DNA of 64,000 nucleotides from Stereum hirsutum FP-91666 SS1 (lineage: Eukaryota > Basidiomycota > Agaricomycetes > Russulales > Stereaceae): contig NW_006763142.1 in the NCBI RefSeq assembly GCF_000264905.1, positions 103,353-167,352 on the forward strand, written 5' to 3'. Shown here piece after piece: positions 35,336-46,200 of this stretch. The translations under genes were made by a program, and so were the position numbers. Each line of letters opens with the position of its first letter. Position 1 is the first letter of the stretch. The notes under the pieces were generated by a model that was given only the letters and a program-made list of their open reading frames with translations, was not told the origin of the DNA and did not search any database.

Positions 35336-36712
35336 GGTGTGTCCGCGATGCGATAGGTGATCTTCTGACCGCTCACCTACGAATTGGAAACAATAGTTAA
35401 CAATAGCTAGGACATCAGCGTTAGTCCTGATAAGTTCGGACGAACCTTCCCATCCATCATGTATCGGAACCCTTCCGAAACGCTAGCCAGACCCTTCGGC
35501 ATAATCAGCTTCGGCGAAGGCTGCAACTTTCCTGTCGCCAAGATACCATTCGCAAGCTTGAATATTTCCAAACCATTGACAAGGTCCTCTGGTGTAGGGG
35601 AGAACGGTCGAGGGAAATCGAAGGACTAGAGTCAAACCAGAACATGAGTGTATTCAGTAAGAGCAATATCGAACGGAAGTCAACGGAAGAGCCGTGTCTC
35701 TTACCTTCCCCATCAAATTATACGCCAAACTATTTACCACTTTCACATCACTCCTCCCACTCCCCTCCTTCTGCGGCAAGACCACAGATATTGTCCCTCC
35801 CTGCTCTCCTAACGCAGACGCCACCTTCTGCACCGTTCCACCCTCACCCACACAGTCCACCGCATGCCTGAGCCCACCCTTCCCATTCGCAGAGGCCTTG
35901 ATCTTCTCAATAACTTCCGCATCTCTATAATCAAAAATCTCATCCGCTCCCAGACTCTTGCAGAGCTCGAAATTCTTTGGCGAGGCCGTTGCGATGACAT
36001 GCAACCCACTCAACTTCGCCATCTGAAGTACATAATTCCCGACTGACGATGCACCGCCCCACACCAAGATCGGAGTGGTATTCGGAGGGGTCGCAGGAGA
36101 GAGGGGCGTTGGGAGCCCGACTTGAGATTCCCAGAGCGTTTGACATGCGGTGAGCGGTGCGACGCCGAGCTGAGCTGCGTCTTCGAAGGACCAAGAGCCT
36201 GGGACATGAAGTACGCGGTCGGCGAATGCAACGGCGTACTCTGAGAAAGCACCATTCGGGTAGCGACCTGACCCGACAATATGGACAATAAAGCAGAGGG
36301 ATGATCAACTTTATATCGACGAGTAGACAAGAATAAAGGAGCGCACCGCCATGGATCATCGTCGCCACACGTTCTCCGATAGTTCTCAAACCAGGCTGCA
36401 CATCAGGTCCAATCTCCTCCACTGTTCCCGCTAAATCGCATCCCGAGATAGCTCCCGCTTTCTTTCCGTTCGTCGCAGTTTTCCTTTGCCACGTTCACCA
36501 ATGCCCGCCACCACCATAGAGTCAATACCATCTCTTCTTGGTTTCACTAGGAAAGATGCATGGAGATACACTCACCAATCAGTAGGATTTTGCGCGGCAG
36601 CGACAACCTTGATCAGTATCTCTCCCTTCCCTGGCTTGGGCACGTCTACCTCTTGCACTCCGACCGTGCCATCTGCATTGACGACGACTGCTCGTTGCTT
36701 GTTTGGTGCCAT
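35336..36712 (-). CDS. MDR-family enoyl-reductase-like oxidoreductase, copy 1
   Basis: A medium-chain dehydrogenase/reductase with a GroES-like N-terminal fold and an NADPH-binding Rossmann fold. It lacks the zinc-ligand pattern of classical alcohol dehydrogenases. It therefore resembles zinc-independent enoyl reductases and quinone reductases, including trans-acting ERs of fungal polyketide pathways. The start at 36712 gives MAPNKQRAVVVNADGTVG, then DVPKPGKGEILIKVVAAAQNPTDW. The next exon reads KTATNGKKAGAISGCDLAGT. Others give GRYPNGAFSEYAVAFADRV, PLTACQTLWESQVGLPTP, the nucleotide-binding VWGGASSVGNYVLQMAKLSG and DEIFDYRD, and finally VSGQKITYRIADTPKE. The length is about 370 residues over five or six exons. 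No lesions were seen. Confidence 0.85.
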
Positions 36713-36837
36713 GGCCTGTTCTCTTGCAGAAGATGGAAGGTAAAACGGTGATGATAGTGGTGAACGAAGTATGAGATCGATGAGAAAGTGAGCCGATGAG
36801 ATATGGTCTGATACGCAGACTGGGAGGGAAAGCGATC

Positions 36838-36845
36838 CTATTTAT
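36838..36845 (-). promoter_or_regulatory. TATA-like box of MDR reductase copy 1
   Basis: ATAAATAG on the minus strand, 126 nt upstream of the ATG. The same octamer lies 131 nt upstream of copy 2. Confidence 0.6.
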
Positions 36846-37389
36846 GTTGACGGTGAAGATGTTCATCCCTCACATCCCACACCCACAACAACAACCAAAA
36901 GCCATGTATGCTCTTACTGCACGCGCTTACTGATCTGGAGAACAGCTCGAATAGTGGGTCGTAGACGCTGAATAACGTCTATCAGTCATCCTGAGTAAGC
37001 ACTGAGAGCACGAAGCGATAATTATTTGTTTGATGAGAGCAATGAGAGCACGAACGGCAAGGGCACAGGAGCACAGTTTCGGCGGGCCTGGTACCGTCGA
37101 GAATGTAGGAACAAGACATACATAAGGTATTGCCAAGAATGCAGCAGGCGTTTGAGGTTGTGGGACGGTTTCGCCGCCGGGTCACCCGTCGAGGATACCA
37201 AGTGGATACCACCGTTGACGTCTAACTTTTAAATAAGTCATTACTCGGTCCTTGAAATCCGCAGCACCGCCAGGGAGCTTACCGCATCCGATATAGAGAT
37301 CGTTACTTTGTTTAAATCTGCCCACTCTGCTCGAAGTATTAGGGATGCTTGCCAGCGTTGACGGCTCGCAACTTCGCCAGCACGCTGAT

Positions 37390-37451
37390 GATTGTCCAGG
37401 AGCATCCAAGAAAGCCCAAACAACCAGAAGCAAAGAGAGGACTTTCTGCAT
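37390..37451 (-). pseudogene. Stub of a duplicated serine hydrolase gene
   Basis: Reading from 37451, the frame begins MQKVLSLLLVVWAFLDAPGQ, closely matching the hydrolase signal peptide MLKVLSLLLGVQALLS at 34978. DNA around the start is nearly identical. Similarity fades after about 60 nt and no catalytic motif follows. It is a truncated 5' end carried along in the segmental duplication. Confidence 0.75.
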
Positions 37452-37817
37452 CATACTCGACAATGATACCCGAGCATAGTTGATGCGCCCATGATACGTA
37501 GAGAGACCGGGCAGGAGAGGAGATACAAGACGGTAACCGCATGATTGTGGTCAAGAACAGCTTCAACTCGCGCTAAGCGCCGGACCAATTTCGGCGCTTG
37601 TTTGGGGAGGAGTGCGCCACAGTTGTGGCTCTCCAAAACGAAAACCAGGACAAGACACTGAAAGCACTGGAAGTAGTACTAGTCCATTTCTCTTTGTAGA
37701 TCAGGATGTATGACTACTGATTATTTTATAGAAAATTCACTATTCTCCAATAGTCACTGAGCTTGGCAGTGAACTCTCTTCCGTTTGCCCCTCCCTCACG
37801 GTCCGCTTTCATCGAAC

Positions 37818-39180
37818 TCATGCCTTCGGCGTATCCGCAATACGATAGGTGATCTTTTGGCCGCTCACCTACAAAATGTGAGTCATGGTCAGTTAGGACA
37901 TCCCTGCTAAATTCTAATGAATGCAAACGAACCTTCCCATCCATCATGTATCGGAACCCTTCCGGAACGCTAGCCAAACCCTTAGGCATGATCAGGGTCG
38001 GCGAAGGACTTAACTTTCCTGTCGCCAGAATATCGTTCGCAAGCTTGAACATCTTCAAACCATTGGCCACTTTTTCAGGCGTAGGGGAGAACTTTAGAGG
38101 GAAATCGTAGGCCTAGAGTGTTCAAACACGAGAATGGTCAGTATCAGTGGTACACTGGGAGGGAGTCGTATGAAGAGTTGTATCACTTACCTTCCCCATC
38201 AACTCATACGCCAAACTCCACACAGATTTGACATCACTCCGCCCATTTCCCTCTTTGCTCAGCGGCATGATCATCGAAATCGTCCCTCCCTGCTCTCCTA
38301 GCGCAGCAGCCGACTTCTGCTCCGTTCCACCCTCACCTACACAATCCATCGCATGTCTGAGCCCACCCTTCGCCTCCGCAGATTTCTTAATCTTCGCAAC
38401 GACCTCAAGATCTCTATAATCGAAGACCTCATCCGCTCCCAATTTCCTACAGAGCTCGAAATTCTTTGGGGAGGCCGTTGCGATGACATATAACCCAGAC
38501 AGCTTCGCCATCTGAATCACATAGTTTCCGACTGACGACGCGCCGCCCCATACCAAGATCGGGATGGCATTCGGAGGGTTTGCAGGAGAGAGGGGCGTTG
38601 GCAGTCCGACTTGGGACTCCCAGAGCATTTGACATGCAGTGAGCGGTGCGACACCGAGTTGAGCTGCGTCTTCGAAGGACCAAGAGTCTGGGATATGAAG
38701 CACGCGGTCGGCGAATGCGACTGCATACTCTGAGAAAGCGCCATTCGGGTAGATCCCTAATTCAACAACGAAATGGGACAGTTAGGGCTTGTATCCTGAA
38801 GAGGAAACGAGAGAAAGAACGCACCACCATGTATCATCGTCGCCACACGCTCTCCAACACTTCTCAAACCAGGTTGCACATCAGGTCCAATCTCCTCCAC
38901 CGTTCCCGCTAAATCACATCCCGAGATAGCTCCCGCTTTCTTTCCGTTCTTTACCGATTTCCTTCATCACATTAATAGACAACCGTCTAGACTCAGCATA
39001 GCCCTTGCTTTCATTGAGTATGGACGGACGAAGATGTACTCACCAGTCGGTAGGATTTTGCGCGGCAGCGGCGATCTTGATAAGTATCTCTCCCTTCCCC
39101 GGCTTCGGTACGTCTACCTCCTGCAGCCCTACTGTTCCATCTGCGTTGACGACGACTGCTCGTTGCTTGCTTGGTGTCAT
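37818..39180 (-). CDS. MDR-family enoyl-reductase-like oxidoreductase, copy 2
   Basis: Tandem paralogue of the gene at 35336-36712 with the same exon plan. The start at 39180 gives MTPSKQRAVVVNADGTVGLQ, then VDVPKPGKGEILIK. Exon 2 begins KSVKNGKKAGAISGCDLAGT. Later segments are HIPDSWSFEDAAQLGVAPLT, the Rossmann motif VWGGASSVGNYVIQMAKLSG, FELCRKLGADEVFDYRD and the end VSGQKITYRIADTPKA. It is most divergent from copy 1 in the loop after SMIMPLSKEGNGRSD. An in-frame ATG at 39339 would add an Arg-rich, presequence-like extension, but it lies upstream of the TATA-like box at 39311-39318, so I do not use it. Both copies look functional and may have split roles. Confidence 0.85.
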
Positions 39181-39310
39181 GGCCAGTTGTCTTGTAGAAG
39201 AAGCAAAGGTACGAGTACTAGCCTGCTGTTGGTGATAGCGAAGAACAAAGGACGAGAGAGTGAACTGGCGATGAGATGGTCTGATGCGCAAACTGAGGGG
39301 GAAAGCGGTC

Positions 39311-39318
39311 CTATTTAT
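39311..39318 (-). promoter_or_regulatory. TATA-like box of MDR reductase copy 2
   Basis: ATAAATAG on the minus strand, 131 nt upstream of the ATG and matching copy 1 in sequence and distance. Confidence 0.6.
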
Positions 39319-39856
39319 GTTGTGGATGAAGACGTTCATCCCGTATGTGCCACGACATCGACCAGGTCACCAGCCAGAAGATATGTAATTTATGTTCTTA
39401 CTAGAGTGTACGCGCTTACTGATCCAGAGAAGAACTGTAATAGTAGTAAGTCGTCGACGCTGATTAACGCTCGTCGGTCATCCTGAGTAAGCACCGAGAG
39501 CACGAAGCAATAGTTATTTGGTTGATGAGAACAACGGGAGCGGAAGAAAGACACAGCTTCGGTCTGTTAGGGCACTGATAGGGCCTGGCAATAAGACATG
39601 TGATGTTGTAGACTCGTGAATCAGTCCTCGAAGAAACAGAATCTGCAACAGCACGTCGATGTTGGTAGCTCAGACGACTGACTTTGAGGACAGTAAAGTC
39701 GCCCTAGCCTCTAGGGATTGGTTCGAGTCTGACATGTATGCCGTCGGACGGCACTGAGAATACGGCATTTGACCGTGGAAAGCACCTGCCACATTGGGTC
39801 AGCCACTCATCGAAGATGTGACGTCTAACTTTCGAATGATTTGTTGTTCAGTCCTT

Positions 39857-42800
39857 CAGAATTGCAGCGTTCTCCAGAAAACCGCTACCAATTTGACAGA
39901 GCGCGCTACTTTGCTGTGCTATCCAGTGTTTTTGAAAGGATTCAGTATACTTACAGTGGCAGCATTTTGGGCCACACTGGCCTGATGATTGTCCTCACAT
40001 TGACTCAAGTCACCAACGTCTACACAGGAAACAGACTATAGTGGGTACAATCATCCACCTTCCCGCGGGACGATTGTCTAATTTTGCAACTTTTTATTAA
40101 CCTTACACGCGGGTTACAGGAAGATAATATTTACTGGTCCTGTTTCCGTGAAGTCCGTCCCGCCAGGTCCTGCGCCCCGCGAGACGATGGATGGCGGTAA
40201 GCATACACAATCAGATCGTCCTCGCCTTCCCAAATCCTTAGGCACTCATTCCGTCAAGTCAACGGCCACACCCACGCCCATCGGCAGCCCCTATTCACCC
40301 TTCCCGCTGTTCCGTATGCCGTAACTGTCTCTCTTCTCTTCTCAAGATCACCATCCTCGAGCATCCAACGTGCTGCAACATCACATCCGTTTCTGGGATA
40401 CCCAAGAAACCAGGCCCCTTCCTGCCTCTCGACGCTCTGAATTCGAACTTGACTCGATCGGGAAGGGAAGCGACTTCATCCGTTCAGTGTTCACCACTTA
40501 GCTATAGCATCCGCTTCCGCTCCGAGTCGACTGATCGTCCGTAACTCTAAACATCTAAAACGTGGTGTGCGTGTCTTCCTTGCTCTTGGTATGTCAGGTA
40601 TGTGTGTCCCCGACACGCTGTAGAGGGCTGCTTCGAGATAAGCCTGAGCAGTCGGAGAGTCTGCGGTGGTAGTGTTCTCACAGACTGTTCCGAGGGTACC
40701 GTGCATTATCGCACTGAACGAGGCGGAATATAGGAGAGTGCCAAATGTGAAGAAAGAAGATCCTCGGAGGCTTCGTGCTGCGACAGTTGAGTTTGCTCGA
40801 GTCTTACTCAGTGAAGCAGCGAAACGGCCATGCCATTACTGCACTCGATCGACTAAACGATTGCATACCCTGAGCGGGCAAGACCTCAGCAGTGAGTAAG
40901 TAGACAGGCCATCCAACGATCATGACCATGCAGAGTAGAATAGACGAAGGCAAGAGAGCCTTTCCTCAGCCGCTTCCGGCTGTCCGAGACAAGTTCTGCA
41001 AAATACCCGTGATTCTCTCGATCCCAACCACGACGGCTCTCCACAATGTTCCACAATCCGCTAGAGAATTGTGAATAACATAGCCTGTAAGCCACGTCGT
41101 GTCGTCCGCACGTTGATGCGACTCTCCCGCATCTCGATCTCGCCGAAGACAGTTCCAGTTCCTTCACAAGTAATCAAGTGCCGGAAACGCACGGCTTCCG
41201 GATACGGCCAAGGCGAATATTGACACGGCGAAGTGGAGATAAGATGGAACAGGAAAGTCGCGAGGCGTCCGGGTACTCAGGCTGTTACCGTGCGTAAAGC
41301 TGAACAATATCGAGTTGCGCGTTGTCCTCATGTACACACTGATACAGATAGACAGGCCACATCTTGCGTCGAGATTGTGTTCAAAACAAGACGCCAAGTA
41401 TCGCGGTCAATATAACATTGACGCACATCACCTTTCGACAGAGCTTCTGCGTGCACAGCGGAGCTTCCTGTACAGGAAAGGAGAGAATATAAATTGACGA
41501 GCGTTCTAACGTATTCTCGAAGGTAGTTTTTTTAAACCATGACCTCAGAAAGAAGGCAGAAGGGTAACTAACGTCTGCAACATTCGCTCATCCATCCTCG
41601 TAAAGGGCGCCCGCAGATACGTAACACGAGGCAAACGCTCAAGCATGCAAGAGTCGGACTTGGAACAAACATGCATTATACACGTTTCCGTTATCTATGC
41701 GAACGACGCGGTGATAAAACACGAACACGAACAAGGCGACAAGACGACAAGATCAAGAACAGGCTCATCAGCAAGTGGCAGAGATGCAGTATGTCAGTGC
41801 GTAGTCTCGAGCGAATGAGGTCGATGCGATATCTGCCAAAATAAAAACACGCTCGGTGACACAACGTTAACGAGAACATTTAGCTCACGGCGAGACGTAC
41901 GTTGATAGCGAGCTATGACTTCACCACCTCGACGCGTTTAAACAATTGAAATGGCGTTTGACACTGCCCCAGTCGTGTAAACCTTTCCGGCAGTCGCAAT
42001 GTGCCAAGGTACTGGGACGACCCATTGCTATCGGCTACAACATGGTTATTTCGAGGGTGTGGAGAATGTGTCCTGATGGAAATGTCGAGAAGATTGTGTA
42101 TGAAATCGGATATAAAGATTAATAGTGCACTGTGGGGAACGAAGGACGTCCTCTTCTTAAGCGGCAGGTCTGTGTACGTCCAGTATCCTTGTGATCGCCC
42201 AAACCAGAACCGAAGTTGATTTGCATGAAGACATACATTATATCGCTTGTCTCCTATGAACTTCATACTTCATACCACAAAGCTTCTCTACGTACATCCC
42301 CACCCGTATACCTCGGACAAACCGAGCTCAGAGCGCCAACGAGGCCTCTGAGACGAGTAAACGCGGTCGCCTCGTGTTCCTTCCCGAAGCCATACCTCGA
42401 CGTATGATCTCGTACTTACGACCCTCAAGGCCTGTCGGGGACGTAAGATAAGGAACGCAAAGCTTTAGGAATTTCATATACGCAGACCTTGAAGGATGGT
42501 CGTGTGAGCGTTCGTCATTCAAAGCGGAAAGGACGCTATGTCGTTGGCTGAGAAGTTGAACATGCAGCAATAAGAATGGCGGCCATCTTGCATGCACAGA
42601 GAGTAGATGGGTACAGAAGGTATTCGCCTGTTCTCACCGGCAATGCACGCCAGGGCAGACAGGGGAGGCTCGCTTGTACGATGGCGGAGATAGGTGAGCT
42701 CGTGGTGAGAGAAGAAGGAAATACGAATCGAAGGTGAGGAACGAGTATATTCTTCGACAAGGAAGTGTAATATCGTGATCTGTCTCGCCCACGGGATAAT

Positions 42801-43946
42801 CAAGCAAATATGCAGACCCATATTTGTGCGTTTTTAGGGCGGCCCATGCTGTATCGATCTCAGTGGAGTGGCGAGACACTGAGGTGACCCTCCATCTCCG
42901 GCGAGGTCACAACAAACGAAGAAGATCCCCATCTTCGTTCTTTCGTTATGCTCCGGATATGGCTCAGTGGCTCACCGATGTAAGAATGAACCAATGCATT
43001 GTAAGTTCAAGTCACGAGAGCCGTCCATACGAAGGACAGCTGACGGTGATCGTTGGTGCTCGAACAGCAGAGTAGCGGAGCCGGATAATTCATAGTCTTT
43101 AGCCTATGTGCTATGAGGTCAAGTTGAAGCAAGCGCTGACGAGTGGCTCCAAGGTCTCGTAGAGAGTGGAAACTGGTCGCGCAGCGTTTTACCTCCGAGG
43201 AGACCATGAGATGCTGCCGCTAAATGTAGCGCAGACTGTGTGGGTGAGTGTCTGACGAGCGTTTCATGTAAACACTTGCCGGGATTTCGCACAGGCTGTG
43301 CTGGCGGCATGCCTGGGCAAAGGGCATAGGGTGGTATGGAGAACAGTCGTGTGCGTACGGTTTCGGTCACCGCACCGATATTTCAACGTGAAAATGGCCG
43401 TTACGTCCGGCGAAGGCTTGAGACGGTCTGTCTGAGCGTTGGAGTCGCAGTGACCTTTGCGATCTAGCAAAGGACTTCAGGAAGGCCAGCAATCGGAGAA
43501 AATCACAGACAGCAGGAGATCTGAGGGCGATGATGGGAAGGAGAGCGCGAGAACGCCGAGGTTGTCAGCAATCAAGGGGAAGACCGGACGCCGTGCTCCC
43601 GGTAAGGAAACCTTATAATTAAACTGTATAGCGGGTGAAGCTGCGGAAGCAAAAAGCAGAATTGTGTGACAGTGTTTTCGTTCACTGTGCTGGGGATGGA
43701 AGCAGATGTGCCAGACAAAGCGGGGTGCAGCTTGGGGCAGATGGCCGGGGAGAAAGGAAGCAGACCGATGAAAGACAAGCTGGCCAGACATGTGGCGGCG
43801 AATACGCGCCTTCCGGAGTCATATCTCGAGTGTCCAAGAAAGGCAACTGTGCCCAGGGGTATAAAATGGCCAGCCCAGCCCGTCCGGATGATTTTCACTT
43901 TGCCCCCGTCTCCTTCATGCGACGTTAGATTTCTCTATAACTTACG
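39857..43946. other. 4-kb region without a supportable gene
   Basis: Open frames are short and overlap on both strands without domains or convincing splice chains. It may contain the promoter of the RING gene at its right end. Segments resembling tRNA or F-box fragments were examined and not accepted. Confidence 0.5.
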
Positions 43947-45372
43947 ATGCTCACGCTCGAGCCTTGCTCGCTGTGCGATGTCTGCGCGGACGATTTCGGT
44001 CCTCGTAATCTGCCCCATTCCATCCCCTGTGGTGAGCTCTTTTTGCAATTTTTTTAATTGTCTTTTCCCGTACCTTTTTCGGCCGAAAATTTTTCACTGA
44101 CGATGTACGCGGTGTCCGACAACAGGCCATGTATTCTGCTTGAAGTGTTGCAACACTATCATCGAAAAAGCCACACCGCGCACGCCATCCGCCGTCTGTC
44201 CTTTCTGCCGCGAAACGTTTACGCGGGAAACCATCCGTTTAATCCGTATCGACTTTGGCGGCAGCCCAAGTACCAGCGGATGGTCCACTCCCCGACGAAG
44301 TCCACGCAGCCCGCGTGCACCACTCATCGAGGACGATTTTCCCAATGACCTCCTTCTGAAAGCCTCCTTGCCCACCTTACCTGACGACGTTGAGGCCAGA
44401 GCTCGAGCTGAAGCCCGACGGCTTGAGAACAAGGTCGCTCGTCTCGCCGCAAAAAAGTGCTCTGTCGACGAAGTCCAATCCCTTCACAAGGAGGTTGAGG
44501 CCTGGCTTTCCTCCGACATCAGCAGCAGCGACTCCGTGCGTCTCACCTCTTACTGTCTCCTCCAATTTCCATTACAACTGACACCCCTTCCCATCGATAG
44601 TCGTCATCGCTTTATCTTAGTGGCCTCCTTCTCCGTGCCATCATCCAGAACCACATCACCTTCTCTGACGCTACCAAAGCAGCGAAGGCTCGGATTGAGG
44701 AACTCGAGAGGGACAAGGCCAGACTTGAGATGGAATTGCAGAGGTACGTCTCCCTTCACTTCTGACTCGACATCCAAACACACTCTGACTAAGGCTGTCC
44801 CCAGAAAATCGCAGCACCCCCAAAAGGCTCTAGATGGCCACAGCAATCGCTCTGAGCTAGGTCACTTCCGAACGAAGTCCGCAATGCCGACCACTTCCCC
44901 TACTCGACCATCCATTCCATCATCCGCCACATCCACCGCATCTCACCACGCCTTCCCACCGCCCATGTCCCGCGCAATGTCACATTCTCCACCTAGCTCG
45001 CGTGTCGCATCGCCGACTTCCACCGCTTCCCACCAATTCCTCCCCTCCGCCCTTTCTCGACTCACCAGTCTCTCGTCGAGTCATGGTCTCGGCCGGTCCG
45101 CTTCCGTGGCCCCTCCTCACCGTACCTCTACTCCGGGCGCGCCCTTGCGCTCAGCGACACCTGCTACGCCCTCTTCCACCTCGACATCCCCTGTCCGTGC
45201 ACCCTTGCCCCGCAAACAACGCACGCTCTCCATGTCCGGTGGCACGGCACCCTCGTCCATCTGGTATCCCTCGACCGCCCCTGGTCTCAGACCCCCCGCT
45301 CCATCCGGCGGAGTTGGAGCAAAGCCCTTGGGCCCGCGCCACGCCACGCCCACTTCTTCCGTTCGCGGTTAA
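43947..45372 (+). CDS. RING-finger protein with coiled coil and Ser/Pro-rich tail
   Basis: A putative E3 ubiquitin ligase. Exon 1 encodes MLTLEPCSLCDVCADDFGPR and HSIPCG. After an intron (about 44032-44127) it continues HVFCLKCCNTII and AVCPFCRETF. Together the cysteines and histidine give a C3HC4-type RING: C-x2-C, a long loop, C-x-H-x3-C-x2-C, then C-x2-C. A helical, charged region follows (DDVEARARAEARRLENKVAR and, after another intron, KARIEELERDKARLEMELQR). The tail is low-complexity, rich in S, P and T, ends HATPTSSVRG and is probably disordered. The target is unknown. The start at 43947 is the first ATG before the RING cysteines. Confidence 0.75.
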
Positions 45373-46200
45373 TTCTGGATCGCAGCTATCAAGGCATTTG
45401 TGCTTGTCATGATGCCGATCGGAGTTGTGTTTTCTCCAGGCCAGTGCGTTTTTTTGGCTGAGATGCTCCGCAAACACCCTTTACCCTGCCTGGACGTGTG
45501 CACGATGGACATAAACGCTGTCATCATCGCTATTTCTATACCCGGCCCATGATCGTCGTCTTTTATATAGCCTTTTGCTTAATACGGTACACGACAGCTA
45601 GTCTTTCGACCACGACCGCGCGTATTTTCCTGCTTTTTTCTCCCCTCTCTCTCTCTTCTCTCTTTACTGTACATACATCGGAATTTTCTGTGCAATAGTT
45701 GGGCGGTGGGCTGAGCGCCCTTTTTGGTGTTTGTTTTTTTACTTACAGTTCTCGATGTGGACTTGGGTTTTTGTCCAGTACTTATTCCATTTTGACATCT
45801 TTCAGACTGTTTATTCCTGTTTCTCTTTGTCTTATTTTTCGCCCATCTCTTCCCTGTTTGTTCTGTTTGTTGTGTTGACTGACAATTTCTCCCTCCTCTT
45901 CTCGTCTCGTTGCGTTCCACGCTCTCGGCTTTCTCGTGAACTTATTCAACTTGTAGCCACAGCCTTTCCCCTTCTCTGTCTCTTCTTCTTCTACATCGTC
46001 TCCTCTCTTCGTCGTCCTCCCTGTCCGATTGTCATCTCATTGCCTGCTCCCCCATCCCTCCCCAGCCTCTCTTGCGCATCTCCCTGTTTCCGCTTTCGTT
46101 ATCCTCATCTCCCTCTCGCCATCCCAACCTAATGGCCTCCCCTGCCCCCGCTCCATGCTATCGTTAACGTCCTCTTCATGACCGCATCTCACGTCTTCAC
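45373..46200. other. Pyrimidine/T-rich 3' flank of the RING gene
   Basis: About 750 bp strongly biased to C and T on the plus strand, with long CT and T runs (for example 45640-45670 and 45890-46010). Open frames here have low-complexity hydrophobic translations and are not genes. It could be a long 3' UTR or a CT-rich promoter of an unrecognised plus-strand transcript. Confidence 0.5.

Larger units (their letters stand above)
34951..37253. repeat. Segmental duplication, unit 1
   Basis: This unit spans the signal-peptide end of the serine hydrolase, its upstream flank, MDR reductase copy 1 and upstream DNA to the word GACGTCTAACTTT at 37217. The same order recurs about 2.5 kb further right. 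Start codons of the reductases are 2468 bp apart, and the hydrolase start and its stub are 2473 bp apart. Confidence 0.85.
37425..39856. repeat. Segmental duplication, unit 2
   Basis: This is the second copy of the block at 34951-37253: hydrolase stub, MDR reductase copy 2, its TATA-like box, an upstream stretch with CATCCTGAGTAAGCAC shared by both units, and GACGTCTAACTTT at 39820. It indicates a tandem duplication followed by loss of most of the duplicated hydrolase. Confidence 0.85.

Noticed and set aside
39180..39339. N-terminal extension of MDR reductase copy 2 that looks like a mitochondrial presequence
   Set aside because: Its ATG at 39339 lies upstream of the TATA-like box at 39311-39318 that copy 1 also has, so it is probably not transcribed. 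In copy 1 the corresponding stretch is out of frame because of a 13-nt length difference.
39640..39730. tRNA-like segment with a GGTAGCTCAG word, three small hairpins and a GGTTCGAGTC word
   Set aside because: Acceptor and T-stem pairing cannot be satisfied at the same time, and the TCAG...CTGA hairpin replaces a proper D-arm. At best it is a degenerate tRNA-derived fragment.
40024..40150. Weak inverted repeat (ACAGGAAACAG against CTGTTTCC) suggestive of a MITE
   Set aside because: Only about eight bases pair perfectly and no target duplication is visible.
42950..43030. tRNA-like words GGCTCAGTGG and GTTCAAGTC
   Set aside because: The T-stem does not pair and no complementary acceptor stem flanks the segment.
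45731..46132. 134-codon hydrophobic frame downstream of the RING gene
   Set aside because: Its phenylalanine, serine and leucine bias is what any pyrimidine-rich DNA yields. No start context or family support was found.
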